Of a DNA stretch of 64,000 nt, positions 33,252-42,379 are shown one piece after another. The notes beneath the pieces were generated by a model that searched no databases, had not been told where the DNA came from, and saw only the letters and a list, made by a program, of their open reading frames with translations. A program made the translations under genes and the position numbers. How positions within the stretch are numbered: the stretch's first letter is position 1; each line of letters begins with the position of its first letter. The DNA comes from a delta proteobacterium NaphS2 (GTDB taxonomy: Bacteria; Desulfobacterota; DSM-4660; Desulfatiglandales; Desulfatiglandaceae): NCBI GenBank assembly GCA_000179315.1, contig ADZZ01000282.1, forward strand, positions 1-64,000, written 5' to 3'.

Positions 33252-33776
33252 ATGAGAGCGGTTATTATCCTGGGGCATGGCAGCCGGGTGCCCGAGGCAG
33301 GAAAAAATATGGAAATCGTGGCAATCCTGTTGAAAGAAAAGTATGATCTTGAAATGGTGGAGGTCTGCCAGATGTCCCGGCTTGGGCCCCATTATCCGGA
33401 AATCCTCGCCAAATGCGTGAACTCCGGCGCCACCGAAGTGGTGGTGATTCCCTATTTTTTGAACAACGGATTGCATATCCGCCTGGATATCCCGGAGATG
33501 ATGAAAGAAGAGGCCAAGAAATATCCCCGGGTGAAAATGATTTTTGGAAAGCCCCTTGGATTTGATCCCGAGTATGCCGATATCATTTACCGGAGGATTC
33601 AGGAATCCATCGAATTGCCGGATGTGAGAGGTCTTGAACTGGAACCCCGTGAGAGTTTTCCGGTGCCGGAAGGCCAGGGTGAATTCGTGGAAATGCCGCC
33701 GGAGGAAGCAAAAAGGTATGAACATGAACATTTCCATCATTCCCATGGGCATGCCCACGGCCATGACGCGCCGTGA
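33252..33776 (+). CDS. cbiX: Small sirohydrochlorin cobaltochelatase CbiX with His-rich tail
   Basis: This 174-residue CbiX-type chelatase lacks a signal peptide, so it is cytoplasmic, unlike the CbiK at 715. The family opening ILGHGSRVPEA (with the metal-binding histidine) and the segment VVVIPYFLNNGLHIRLDIP (second histidine) are present. The C-terminus is a histidine-rich tail (HEHFHHSHGHAHGHDAP) likely to hold cobalt or nickel. GGGAGGTG precedes the start. It inserts Co2+ into sirohydrochlorin. A 128-bp gap separates it from cbiL and contains no clear terminator. Confidence 0.9.
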   Translation: MRAVIILGHGSRVPEAGKNMEIVAILLKEKYDLEMVEVCQMSRLGPHYPEILAKCVNSGATEVVVIPYFLNNGLHIRLDIPEMMKEEAKKYPRVKMIFGKPLGFDPEYADIIYRRIQESIELPDVRGLELEPRESFPVPEGQGEFVEMPPEEAKRYEHEHFHHSHGHAHGHDAP

Positions 33777-33821
33777 GCAAGTGGCGGGTCAGGGGCTTTT
33801 AACAAGGAACGCTACGTTGAT

Positions 33822-35207
33822 ATGGATATCCCGGCATTTGTGATAGCAGGCACCCACAGCGGGTGCGGGAAAACCACCGTTTCCCTGGGGATCATGGCCG
33901 CTCTTGTCCGAAGACGCCTCAAGGTCCAGGCCTTTAAGGTGGGTCCCGATTTTATCGATCCCGGCCATCACCGCCGGATGACCGGGCGGGATTCCCACAA
34001 TCTTGACGGCTGGATCATGGACCGCGGCAACAACCGGAAGATTTTTTTTCGGGGCGCGGGTGATGCGGATGCCGTGGTGGTGGAAGGAGTCATGGGGCTT
34101 TTTGACGGTTTTTCAGGGAGTGACGCGTCCGGCTCCACGGCCCAGATGGCCAAATGGCTGGATCTGCCCGTGATTCTGGTGATTGACGCCCGCGCCATGG
34201 CCGGATCCGCCGCCGCGGTGGCACTGGGCTTTCTCCGTTTCGACCCGGAGTTACGGATCGGGGGGATTATTTTTAACCGGGTGGGAAGCGAAACCCACGC
34301 GCAAATGCTTAAAGAGGCCGTTAGTACCATCACCCATGTGCCCGTTTTCGGGTGTCTGCCCCGGAGCGAGGCCCTGGAAATGCCTTCCCGGCACCTGGGA
34401 CTGGTGACCGATGAGGATTTGATCCGGGACCATGACCATTCGGAAAGGCTGGGCCGCTGGATCGAGACCCATGTGGACCTGGACGGAATTCTGGCCCTTC
34501 ACCGGATGAAAAGACCCGAGACCGAGATCATGGAAGTGCCTCCGGAATTGGATACTCGCATCGGAATTGCCAAAGATGAGGCATTCTGTTTTTATTATCC
34601 CGAGAATCTTAGGCTCTTGCGTCAGGCAGGTGCCCAGTTGGTTCCCTTCTCCCCCATGCGCTCAAAAAGTCTTCCGGAAGAGATCCATGGCCTCTATCTG
34701 GGCGGAGGGTATCCTGAGCTGAACTGCCGCGTCCTGGCGGAAAATAGATCTTTGCTAAAGGCTATACGGGATTTCGGCATGGATGGAAGGCCCATATACG
34801 CCGAGTGCGGGGGGTTCATGTTCCTCATGCGGGAGATAGAGGATCTCGAGGGTCGCGTTTTTCCCATGGTGGGACTCTTCCCCATGCGCGCGAAGATGGA
34901 CCATCGTTTGAAGTCCCTGGGGTATCGCGAGATCGAGACCCTGGCGGAGAGTATCCTGGGTCCCGCAGGCATCAGGGTCAGGGGGCATGAATTCCATTAC
35001 TCCCATATGCAAAATGTTGCGGCGGACCAGGCATGCATCTATCGTCTGAGGGATCGCAAAGCGGTTTCCGGCAACAGGGAAGGTTTTGTTCAAAAACGCG
35101 TCTTGGGATCCTACGTGCACCTCCACTGGGGCTCCAATCCGGAGGCGGCCCATAATTTTGCGACTTATTGCCGCCAATGCGGCCAATCCAGAACGAGGAA
35201 ATCATGA
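33822..35207 (+). CDS. cbiA: Cobyrinate a,c-diamide synthase
   Basis: CbiA amidates the a and c side chains of cob(II)yrinate using glutamine and ATP. The 461-residue protein has an N-terminal P-loop/dethiobiotin-synthase-like domain (GTHSGCGKTTVSLGIMAAL, then FKVGPDFIDPGHH) and a C-terminal class I glutamine amidotransferase-like domain with the catalytic cysteine in YAECGGFMFL and a histidine in GHEFHYSH. Size is normal for the family. The stop overlaps cbiC by ATGA. Confidence 0.93.
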   Translation: MDIPAFVIAGTHSGCGKTTVSLGIMAALVRRRLKVQAFKVGPDFIDPGHHRRMTGRDSHNLDGWIMDRGNNRKIFFRGAGDADAVVVEGVMGLFDGFSGSDASGSTAQMAKWLDLPVILVIDARAMAGSAAAVALGFLRFDPELRIGGIIFNRVGSETHAQMLKEAVSTITHVPVFGCLPRSEALEMPSRHLGLVTDEDLIRDHDHSERLGRWIETHVDLDGILALHRMKRPETEIMEVPPELDTRIGIAKDEAFCFYYPENLRLLRQAGAQLVPFSPMRSKSLPEEIHGLYLGGGYPELNCRVLAENRSLLKAIRDFGMDGRPIYAECGGFMFLMREIEDLEGRVFPMVGLFPMRAKMDHRLKSLGYREIETLAESILGPAGIRVRGHEFHYSHMQNVAADQACIYRLRDRKAVSGNREGFVQKRVLGSYVHLHWGSNPEAAHNFATYCRQCGQSRTRKS

Positions 35208-35866
35208 ACAACGTCAATGAACGACTTCAAGTTAATAAACGTCTCGGGCCGGGCGAGATAGAAAAACGTTCTTTCGCCATTATTGATGCGGAAACCCCTG
35301 TTCCCAGGCCCTTTGAGGGGAAACAATGGCGGATTGTCAGACGGATGATCCATACCACCGCCGACTTTGAGTTGCTTTCCCTGGTGCGGTTCCACCCGGA
35401 CGCCGTTTTAAAAGGGATGGCGGCTTTAAGGAAAGGTTGCCTGGTCGTGACCGATACGGAAATGGCCCGTATGGGCATCCCGGAAAGACGGATGAAGCCC
35501 TTGGGGTGCCGGGTGGAATGTTATATAAATGATGCGGCCGTAAAAGAAAAGGCCCTGAGGGAGAAGACCACAAGGGCCCTGGCTGCCGTGGATGCAGTGC
35601 TGCACAGTCTGGACGGGGGCATCTATGTGGTGGGAAACGCTCCCACTGCGCTATTGCGGCTCCTGGAGTGGGCGGACAAGGGAAAGTGCAAGCCCGCTCT
35701 CATTGTGGGCATGCCGGTGGGATTCGTCAACGCCGCTGAATCCAAGGCCCTGCTCATGGAACAAAAAGACATCCCCTACATTACCATTTCCGGTCGAAAA
35801 GGGGGGTCGGCCCTGGCTGCCTGTGTTATCAATCAGCTGGCGGAGTTGGTTTTTGAAGAGCTGTAA
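35204..35866 (+). CDS. cbiC: Cobalt-precorrin-8 methylmutase
   Basis: CbiC moves the methyl group from C-11 to C-12, giving cobyrinate. The 220-residue protein carries the family segments IEKRSFAIIDAE, RRMIHTTADFELLSLVRF (with the active-site histidine), GNAPTALLRL and VGMPVGFVNAAESKALL. The start at 35204 overlaps the cbiA stop and has GAGGAA in front; a longer frame from 35168 is less likely. Confidence 0.93.
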   Translation: MNNVNERLQVNKRLGPGEIEKRSFAIIDAETPVPRPFEGKQWRIVRRMIHTTADFELLSLVRFHPDAVLKGMAALRKGCLVVTDTEMARMGIPERRMKPLGCRVECYINDAAVKEKALREKTTRALAAVDAVLHSLDGGIYVVGNAPTALLRLLEWADKGKCKPALIVGMPVGFVNAAESKALLMEQKDIPYITISGRKGGSALAACVINQLAELVFEEL

Positions 35867-35874
35867 GCAACACT

Positions 35875-37023
35875 ATGGAGAAGCAAGGGATGGGGCAACG
35901 GGATGCCGAGGCGGGAAAACGGCTTCGCGAGGGCTTTACGACCGGTTCGGCCGCCGCCGCCGGCGCTAAGGCGGCACTGGGTTGTCTGGTGGGCCTGAGG
36001 ATTTCAAAAGAGGTGGAAATCCCCCTTCCCGCGGGGGGGAGACTGACCATTCCCGTTGAACGGGTTGAAAGGGTGGGAAACGCCGCAAGGGCCGTGGTCA
36101 GAAAAGACGGCGGCGATGATCCGGACGCAACCCACAAGGCCCGGATCATGAGCACTGTGCGTCTTCTGCCGGGAGGCCGTTACGGGGACGTCCATATTGA
36201 AGGCGGAACAGGGGTCGGGAAGGTGACGCGACCCGGCCTTCCCGTGCCAGTGGGAGAGAGCGCCATAAATCCCGCGCCGCGCAGGCAGATCAGAGAGGCC
36301 CTGTTGGAATGCCTTAACGAGGCCGGGGTCCGGTCCGGGGTTTCCGTTGTGGTGGAGGTTGCAAACGGGGAAAGGATCGCAAGGAAAACCTTGAATCCGC
36401 GTCTTGGAATCCTTGGGGGGATTTCCATTTTGGGGACCCGGGGGACGGTCAAGCCCTTTAGCAACAAGGCATACAAGGACACCATCACCATGAGCATGGA
36501 CGTGGCCAAGGCCGAAGGGCTCAAGGCGATAGTGCTCTCCACCGGCGGCAGGAGCGAACGTTTCTTGAAAGAGTTGTTGCCCGGGTTCCCTGAAACGGCC
36601 TTCATCCAGGTGGCTGATTTTTTTTCCTTCTCCTTCAAGGAAGCTGCAAAAAGAGGATTCCATCATATCTTCTTTAGCTGTTTTTTCGGAAAATTGGTGA
36701 AAATGGCCCAGGGCTTCCCCTATACCCACGCAAGAAAATCCACTATCGATTTTGACCGGCTCGCTTCCTGGTCGGTTCTAAAGGGGATGGAGAAGGAAAG
36801 GGCGCACGCCATAAAAGGCGCCAATACGGCCCGTGAGGCCCTGTCCATCATTCAGGAAGCGCCGCGCGGTGACGGGATCATCCGTTATGTCCTGGAAACG
36901 GCCTTGATATCCGCCCGGGGGTTTGCGGGACCTTTGCCTGATATTACCTATTATCTGTTTGATTTTGGCGGGGTGCTTCTGCTTACCGAAAAAAGCAAGG
37001 GGCGTTTTTTTACAAAAGCCTGA
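35875..37023 (+). CDS. cbiD: Cobalt-precorrin-5B C1-methyltransferase
   Basis: CbiD methylates C-1 of cobalt-precorrin-5B. The 382-residue protein begins with the family signature REGFTTGSAAAAGAKAA and continues with GGTGVGKVTRPGLPVPVGE and the threonine-rich ISILGTRGTVKPFS. Length is normal. An alternative start at 35890 is five codons shorter. The gene is 8 bp after cbiC and 18 bp before cbiET. Confidence 0.92.
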   Translation: MEKQGMGQRDAEAGKRLREGFTTGSAAAAGAKAALGCLVGLRISKEVEIPLPAGGRLTIPVERVERVGNAARAVVRKDGGDDPDATHKARIMSTVRLLPGGRYGDVHIEGGTGVGKVTRPGLPVPVGESAINPAPRRQIREALLECLNEAGVRSGVSVVVEVANGERIARKTLNPRLGILGGISILGTRGTVKPFSNKAYKDTITMSMDVAKAEGLKAIVLSTGGRSERFLKELLPGFPETAFIQVADFFSFSFKEAAKRGFHHIFFSCFFGKLVKMAQGFPYTHARKSTIDFDRLASWSVLKGMEKERAHAIKGANTAREALSIIQEAPRGDGIIRYVLETALISARGFAGPLPDITYYLFDFGGVLLLTEKSKGRFFTKA

Positions 37024-37041
37024 TGGGGTCGGGGTCGAGAA

Positions 37042-38262
37042 ATGCATACAATGCATAAGGTCCACATCATTGGACTGGGGGTTGATCACACGGAGATCGG
37101 TCCCGGGATTTCAAACCGGATAGCGAACGCGGAGGTATTGGTGGGGGGGGACCGTCTCCTCCGGCTATTCCCGGATCATCCGGCCAACAGGGTTTCCGTC
37201 AAGAGCCCCCTGGAAGGTGTGATCCAAAGCGTCAAAAAAGAGATGCAGGCGGGAAGGAAGGTGGTTGTCCTTGCGGACGGGGATCCCCTCTTTTTCGGTA
37301 TCGGAAAGCGGCTGATAGAGGAATTGGGCCGGGAAATGGTCACCCTTCACCCGAACGTCACCACCCTTCAGGCGGCGGCCGCCAGGATGAAGACGCCCTG
37401 GCACAACATGAAAATTGTTTCCCTCCATGGCAGAGAGGATCTATTGCCGCTTTTGAGGGCTCTGGCCAAAAGCCATATCGTCGCCGTATATACGGACCCG
37501 GATTTCCATCCGGCCAGGCTGGCGGGCGAACTTTTGGCGCGCGGAATCGACATCTTTGACATGCACGTGTTTGAGGATCTGGGCATGGAATCCGAAAAGG
37601 TGGGGTGCTTTGCCCTGAAAGACGCGGCAAAAACCGCCTTCTCCCGACTCAATTTCGTCATTTTTGAGCGTACCGGGCCGCCCGAGATCCCTTTATCCCT
37701 GGGATTGGATGATGATCTTTACCGGCACCAGAAGGGCTTGATCACCAAGAAGGAAATCCGGGCCGTGGGTCTTTCGGCCCTTTCCATCGGACCCGACCAC
37801 ACGGTTTGGGATCTGGGGGCCGGTTGCGGTTCCGTTGCCATGGAAGCATCCCTTCTGGCCCATGAGGGATCTGTCCTGGCCGTTGAAAAAAACGCGGACA
37901 GGGTGCGATTGATCAGGGATAATATCAGACGTACGGGGGCCTACGGCGTTCAGGCGATTGCAGGCGAGATGCCCCAATGCCTGGCTTCCCTGCCGGACCC
38001 GGACCGCATTTTCATGGGCGGCGGCATGGGAGAAGACAACCGGGTTCTGGAGGTGGCCGCCAGGAGACTGAAACCCGGCGGAAGGCTGGTGTTGCATCTG
38101 GTGCTCATGGGGTCGCTTTCGCGCGCAAGGGATTATCTGATAAGCTTGAAATGGCCTTTCACCGTAACCCAGGTGGCGGTTTCGCGGTCCCGGAGCATTG
38201 CGGGGGACCAACGGTTGGCGGCATTAAACCCGGTGTTCATTGTGGCCGCGGACAAAAAATAG
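37042..38262 (+). CDS. cbiET: Fused cobalt-precorrin C5/C15-methyltransferase and decarboxylase
   Basis: This 406-residue fusion joins CbiE (about residues 1-200, C-5 methylation) and CbiT (about 215-406, C-15 methylation with decarboxylation at C-12), equivalent to aerobic CobL. The CbiE part shows GLGVDHTEIGPGIS and VVVLADGDPLFFGIG. The CbiT part shows the class I methyltransferase motif VWDLGAGCGSVAMEASLL. The short N-terminal MHTMHK offers two in-frame starts. It is followed by cbiF after 19 bp. Confidence 0.93.
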   Translation: MHTMHKVHIIGLGVDHTEIGPGISNRIANAEVLVGGDRLLRLFPDHPANRVSVKSPLEGVIQSVKKEMQAGRKVVVLADGDPLFFGIGKRLIEELGREMVTLHPNVTTLQAAAARMKTPWHNMKIVSLHGREDLLPLLRALAKSHIVAVYTDPDFHPARLAGELLARGIDIFDMHVFEDLGMESEKVGCFALKDAAKTAFSRLNFVIFERTGPPEIPLSLGLDDDLYRHQKGLITKKEIRAVGLSALSIGPDHTVWDLGAGCGSVAMEASLLAHEGSVLAVEKNADRVRLIRDNIRRTGAYGVQAIAGEMPQCLASLPDPDRIFMGGGMGEDNRVLEVAARRLKPGGRLVLHLVLMGSLSRARDYLISLKWPFTVTQVAVSRSRSIAGDQRLAALNPVFIVAADKK

Positions 38263-38281
38263 TAACACAAAGGAAGAAAAT

Positions 38282-39052
38282 ATGGATAAGGAAAAAATTC
38301 AGGTCCATTTTATAGGGGCCGGTCCGGGGGATCCCGAACTGCTCACCATTAAAGGCCGCCGATGCATCGAGGAGGCGGATCTGGTCCTCTATGCCGGTTC
38401 CCTGGTGCCCGGGGAGTCGGTGGCCTGCGCCAAGGAGAGCGCCAGGGTTGTGGATTCGTCATCCATGACCTTGGCGCAAACCCATGCCGCGATGCTTGAG
38501 ACGGTAAAGGCCGGGGGAACGGTTGCGCGCGTGCACACGGGGGACCCTTCCCTCTACGGCGCCATCAAAGAGCAGATGCTGCTCCTGGACCGGGACGGTA
38601 TCGGCTATGAAGTTGTTCCGGGGGTGACGGCCGCGTTCGCCGCCGCCGCTGCCGCCAAAATCTCCTTTACGTTGCCCGAAAAAGTGCAGACGCTGATCTT
38701 CAGCAGGATCGAGGGCCGTACGCCCGTGCCGGACCGGGAGCGATTGCGGGATCTCGCCGGACACGGGGCCGCACTGGCCATCTATTTGTCGGCCGCCAAC
38801 CCGGACGGGATTGTCGAGGAACTTCTGGCGGGCGGCTATCCCGGAAACACGCCGGTGGTACTGGCCTACCGGGTGGGCTGGCCCGATGAATTGATCGTGG
38901 CCACCCGGATTTCCGATCTTTCAAAGGCCGTGAAGGATGCCCGTATCAAACAACAGGCCATCTTTCTGGTGCTGCCTGGGCAAGATGACGATCCCGTTTT
39001 TTCAAGGCTTTACGCTCCGGAATTCTCCCATGGCTGCCGGTCCGTTTCGTAG
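38282..39052 (+). CDS. cbiF: Cobalt-precorrin-4 C11-methyltransferase
   Basis: CbiF methylates C-11 of cobalt-precorrin-4. The 256-residue protein has GAGPGDPELLTIKGRR, a VLYAGSLVP segment typical for CbiF/CobM, HTGDPSLYGAI and VPGVTAAFAAAAA. AAAGGAAG precedes ATG 38282. It is 8 bp upstream of cbiG. Confidence 0.93.
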   Translation: MDKEKIQVHFIGAGPGDPELLTIKGRRCIEEADLVLYAGSLVPGESVACAKESARVVDSSSMTLAQTHAAMLETVKAGGTVARVHTGDPSLYGAIKEQMLLLDRDGIGYEVVPGVTAAFAAAAAAKISFTLPEKVQTLIFSRIEGRTPVPDRERLRDLAGHGAALAIYLSAANPDGIVEELLAGGYPGNTPVVLAYRVGWPDELIVATRISDLSKAVKDARIKQQAIFLVLPGQDDDPVFSRLYAPEFSHGCRSVS

Positions 39053-39060
39053 GGTGACGC

Positions 39061-40128
39061 GTGGAAAAAGATACCGCCATTTATGCCCTGACCCCTCGGG
39101 GCGTCCGTTTAGCGGAAAAGATCTTGGCCGGCCCGGTTGAAGGGGTGCTTTTTCTCCCAGAGCGCCTTAAGGACCTCTCCCGCGGCCGTTCCGGAACCCG
39201 TGGGGCCATTTTTTTCACGCGTCTTCCGGAAGTGGTGGCAGAGAATTTTTCCAGGTACCCCAATCATATTTTCATCGCGGCCGCGGGAATCGTTGTCAGG
39301 GCCGTTTCACCCCATTTGACGTCCAAGGACCGGGACCCCGCCGTCATCGTGCTGGACCAGGAGGGAAAATATGTTATCAGCCTCCTTTCGGGGCATCTGG
39401 GAGGGGCCAACGACCTGGCCCGGAAGATCGCCCCATTGACCGGCGGTGAACCCGTGATAACAACGGCAACGGACACGGCGGGCATCCCTTCCATGGACCT
39501 TCTGGCCAAGGAGAAGGGGTTAATCATTTTCAACCTGGAGGCCGTGAAGTCGGTCAACATGGCGCTCCTCATGGGAGAGACGATCCAGATATATGACCCG
39601 GAAGATCACTTAGGTCTCAAGACCGTTAATCTGGCGGGATGCGCCGTGGAGCAGGTGCTTCGGGAAGGCCGATGGCGCAGGAAAACTCCCGGCGTGTGGG
39701 TGACCTGGAAGAATGAACGGGCCGAAACTCTGCCAAAAAGGTTGATCCTTCACCCCAGGTCCCTTGTTGCGGGCGTGGGGTGCAACCGTGGAACGGGCAG
39801 CCGGGAGATTCTGGATCACATCACGAGGACTTTCAGGGCCAATGGCCTCGCCCTTGGAAGCCTCAAGTGCCTCACCACCATCGAAGCCAAAAGGGATGAG
39901 GAGGGACTCCTTACGGCCGCCCGGGAACTGGGCGTGCGGTTGTTTTTTTTCAGCCCTCCGGAAATAAATGCCGTACACGTGCCCCATCCGTCGGATGTGG
40001 TCAAAAACCATATGGGAGTATCAAGCGTATGCGAGGCGACAGCTCTACTGAAATCGCACGGGACCAGGCTTCTGGTGCCGAAGACCAAAAGCCCGAACGT
40101 GACCCTGGCCGTGGCGCTGGCAGGTTGA
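39061..40128 (+). CDS. cbiG: Cobalt-precorrin-5A hydrolase
   Basis: CbiG opens the delta-lactone of cobalt-precorrin-5A and releases acetaldehyde. The 355-residue protein starts at GTG. The N-terminal domain has IFIAAAGIVVRAVSPHL and SLLSGHLGGANDLAR; the C-terminal domain has VAGVGCNRGTG and a serine/threonine-rich end near TKSPNVTLAVALAG, all CbiG features. The 3' end overlaps the probable cbiH start by 100 nt in another frame. Confidence 0.92.
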   Translation: MEKDTAIYALTPRGVRLAEKILAGPVEGVLFLPERLKDLSRGRSGTRGAIFFTRLPEVVAENFSRYPNHIFIAAAGIVVRAVSPHLTSKDRDPAVIVLDQEGKYVISLLSGHLGGANDLARKIAPLTGGEPVITTATDTAGIPSMDLLAKEKGLIIFNLEAVKSVNMALLMGETIQIYDPEDHLGLKTVNLAGCAVEQVLREGRWRRKTPGVWVTWKNERAETLPKRLILHPRSLVAGVGCNRGTGSREILDHITRTFRANGLALGSLKCLTTIEAKRDEEGLLTAARELGVRLFFFSPPEINAVHVPHPSDVVKNHMGVSSVCEATALLKSHGTRLLVPKTKSPNVTLAVALAG

Positions 40129-40877
40129 CCGTCGTCAGCCTGGGTCCCGGAAAATCCCATTATCTGGCCCCGGCGGCCAAAGCAGCCCTATCGAAGGCGG
40201 AAGTGATCGTCGGTTACAAGACCTACATGGAACTGATCGAGCCGGAGATCCTGGCGGGCAAAAAGACCCTTACCTCCGGAATGACCGGAGAGATAAAGCG
40301 CTGCCGGATCGCCATCGACCATGCCCTTGAAGGGAAAAACACGGCCATCGTCAGCAGCGGCGACAGCGGTATTTACGGGATGGCCGGCCTGATCATCGAA
40401 CTTGTGGCGGAACAGGGCCTCCTGGACAAGGTGGAAGTGGACATCATACCGGGCATCTCCGCCCTTTCATCCGCCGCCGCCCTCTTGGGCGCGCCGCTTA
40501 TGCACGACTTTGCCGTGGTGAGCCTGAGCGATCTGATGACCTCCTGGGATGAAATCGAGGCGCGGGTGGATGCCGCGGCAAGGACCGATTTCGTATTGGT
40601 CATCTACAATCCCAGGTCCAGGAAGAGGGATTGGCAACTGACCAGGGTGAGAGAAGTCATTCTGAAGTACCGAGATGAAAATACCCCTGCGGGGATCGTG
40701 AGAAACGCCGCCAGAAAGGGAGAGTCCGTACGCATTACGACCCTTTCCCGAATGGATGAATCCACCGTGGATATGCTTTCCATCCTTCTGGTGGGAAATT
40801 CCAAGACCCGCGTCATCGGCGCTAGAATGGTCACGCCCCGCGGATATCTTGAAAAGTATGATGTGGGAAGGGGGTGA
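40029..40877 (+). CDS. cbiH: Cobalt-factor III C17-methyltransferase
   Basis: CbiH methylates C-17 and contracts the ring. The protein is 282 residues if it starts at ATG 40029, which has GGGAG about 10 nt before it; the family core only begins at residue 33 (LTVVSLGPG), where a TTG at 40125 overlaps the cbiG stop and is an alternative start. Core motifs are VGYKTYMELI, SSGDSGIYGMAG and IIPGISALSSAAALLGAPLMHDF. The last 490 bp of homology recur beyond the BREX island at 54966-55455. This is the last gene of the corrin run; cbiJ and later genes do not follow. Confidence 0.9.
   Translation: MRGDSSTEIARDQASGAEDQKPERDPGRGAGRLTVVSLGPGKSHYLAPAAKAALSKAEVIVGYKTYMELIEPEILAGKKTLTSGMTGEIKRCRIAIDHALEGKNTAIVSSGDSGIYGMAGLIIELVAEQGLLDKVEVDIIPGISALSSAAALLGAPLMHDFAVVSLSDLMTSWDEIEARVDAAARTDFVLVIYNPRSRKRDWQLTRVREVILKYRDENTPAGIVRNAARKGESVRITTLSRMDESTVDMLSILLVGNSKTRVIGARMVTPRGYLEKYDVGRG
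40371..40860 (+). repeat. 490-bp direct repeat, left copy (inside cbiH)
   Basis: This segment of cbiH aligns without gaps to 54966-55455. A hand count gives about 44 differences (roughly 91% identity), many at third codon positions. The two copies flank the defence island in direct orientation. Confidence 0.9.
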
Positions 40878-40942
40878 CATTGTCGAAAAGGAAGGGGTTG
40901 AGTTGGGTTAAGCAAAAAGTCAAGGGTATCTTCCGCCCTCTT

Positions 40943-42379
40943 TTAGCAAACTTGAATATCCGCTATATTCGGGGAAAATTCTGGATCAACGTTTGCCATT
41001 TGCCGTCGCATATTTGATCTTAACTCTATTGCTGGTTGCAGGCAATATTCATTGAATTCCTCCAAAGTGACAGATTCCAAATCAGGGTATAAGAGCTTGA
41101 GATATCCACTAGCCAGCACCCTAACGGCCCTTGTGTCCCTCAAATCCCCGTACGATTGGGTATGATCTTTGACAAACGCCATGTGTTTCTGGTTCGATCT
41201 AAGAGTGTACAATACCTCGCCAAAATAGTCTGCTCGCAATGCAAAGGCTCTACACAATGAAGTTGATTGGATTCTTGGAAGTTCCCACCCGGGAACCAAT
41301 GCATGAAACCGGTCAAGTAATGCGGTTGCATCATGGCCATTGAGCCATTTTGGCAGTTCACTGAAGCAATTGGTGTCTCTTGGCATACCGTCGACAATCG
41401 GAATATTGCCAAGGATAACAAATCCTGCATCAGAAGATCCATGAAATCCCATAACTCTGAATTCACCCAATTCCAAATATCCTTTTAGTGCGCCGACTAT
41501 TTCCCCCTCATTGCTCAGCTTAATCGTTTGAATTTCATCAAGGATTACGGCATTGTAATTCGAGATAATGCCTGCCTGCTGCCGATTCATATCATAAAAC
41601 AGTTGCGCACGGGTTACTATTCCCCCGCTGATTAGCCAGGCATGCCTGGACAACTGACTGTATATATAAGATTTTCCGGTTCCTTTAGGTGCCAGTTCAA
41701 TAATATTTGCACGCGGTTCAATCAATGGGATCAGTCGTGTAAAAATCATAAGTTTTTGGCGTAAAGAGTAGTTTTTCTCATTATAGCCCATCGTTCGCGT
41801 TAGCAATGTCAACCATTCTTCCAAAGAAAACTCTTTCCGTTGATTCACGAAATAGTCAAGGTTAATACTTGCGGCTTGCATTGGATTGAAAGCAGTCATG
41901 AAAATTTGAAATTGATCTTTCTTGTCTTTTAATGGCCGCCATTCCAATCTTCCGCTTCCCCAGACATTTCCCATCAAAAGACAAGGGTGCTCATCAACAA
42001 TTGATTCACGAAGTCCCCCGACAATATCAAGACAGGGAATCCGCAACAGAAGCGCACCAGTGCGGGGATGAACTTTTACACTGAATGAGTCAAGAATCTT
42101 TAAAGGATTTCCGTTACGTATTTCATACATCAAAGATTCTTTTTGTTTTTTGTCAGGCAAATATTTTGAAATAAATTGTCTGATTCCATCGCTGTTTACA
42201 CCGCCTTTGTTGTCACTATATCTGCTTACAAGCCAGTCAGAGACAAACGCAGGAATTGTGCGCCCGGAAAGCCCAACACTTGATGCCAAGCCCTTGTGAA
42301 CACATACGTCAGGAAAAGAGGTTGATATTTTTTGGTCAAGAAAGTCTTTATTGTATTCAGAATTCAAATTCATCATCAA
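40943..42379 (-). CDS. brxL: BREX protein BrxL, short form
   Basis: BrxL is an AAA+ protein required for phage defence in BREX. The 478-residue protein matches the BrxL core: EFSLEEWLTLLTRTMGYN, RLIPLIEPRANIIELAPKGT with Walker A about residues 230-237 (PKGTGKSY), SGGIVTRAQLFYDMNR, and Walker B AVILDEIQ (277-284). BrxL of type 1 systems is near 680 residues with a C-terminal Lon-like domain, which seems to be missing here. The start overlaps the pglZ end by 23 nt; three consecutive ATG codons make the exact start ambiguous. It is the last gene of the - strand operon. Confidence 0.87.
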   Translation of the reverse strand: MMMNLNSEYNKDFLDQKISTSFPDVCVHKGLASSVGLSGRTIPAFVSDWLVSRYSDNKGGVNSDGIRQFISKYLPDKKQKESLMYEIRNGNPLKILDSFSVKVHPRTGALLLRIPCLDIVGGLRESIVDEHPCLLMGNVWGSGRLEWRPLKDKKDQFQIFMTAFNPMQAASINLDYFVNQRKEFSLEEWLTLLTRTMGYNEKNYSLRQKLMIFTRLIPLIEPRANIIELAPKGTGKSYIYSQLSRHAWLISGGIVTRAQLFYDMNRQQAGIISNYNAVILDEIQTIKLSNEGEIVGALKGYLELGEFRVMGFHGSSDAGFVILGNIPIVDGMPRDTNCFSELPKWLNGHDATALLDRFHALVPGWELPRIQSTSLCRAFALRADYFGEVLYTLRSNQKHMAFVKDHTQSYGDLRDTRAVRVLASGYLKLLYPDLESVTLEEFNEYCLQPAIELRSNMRRQMANVDPEFSPNIADIQVC

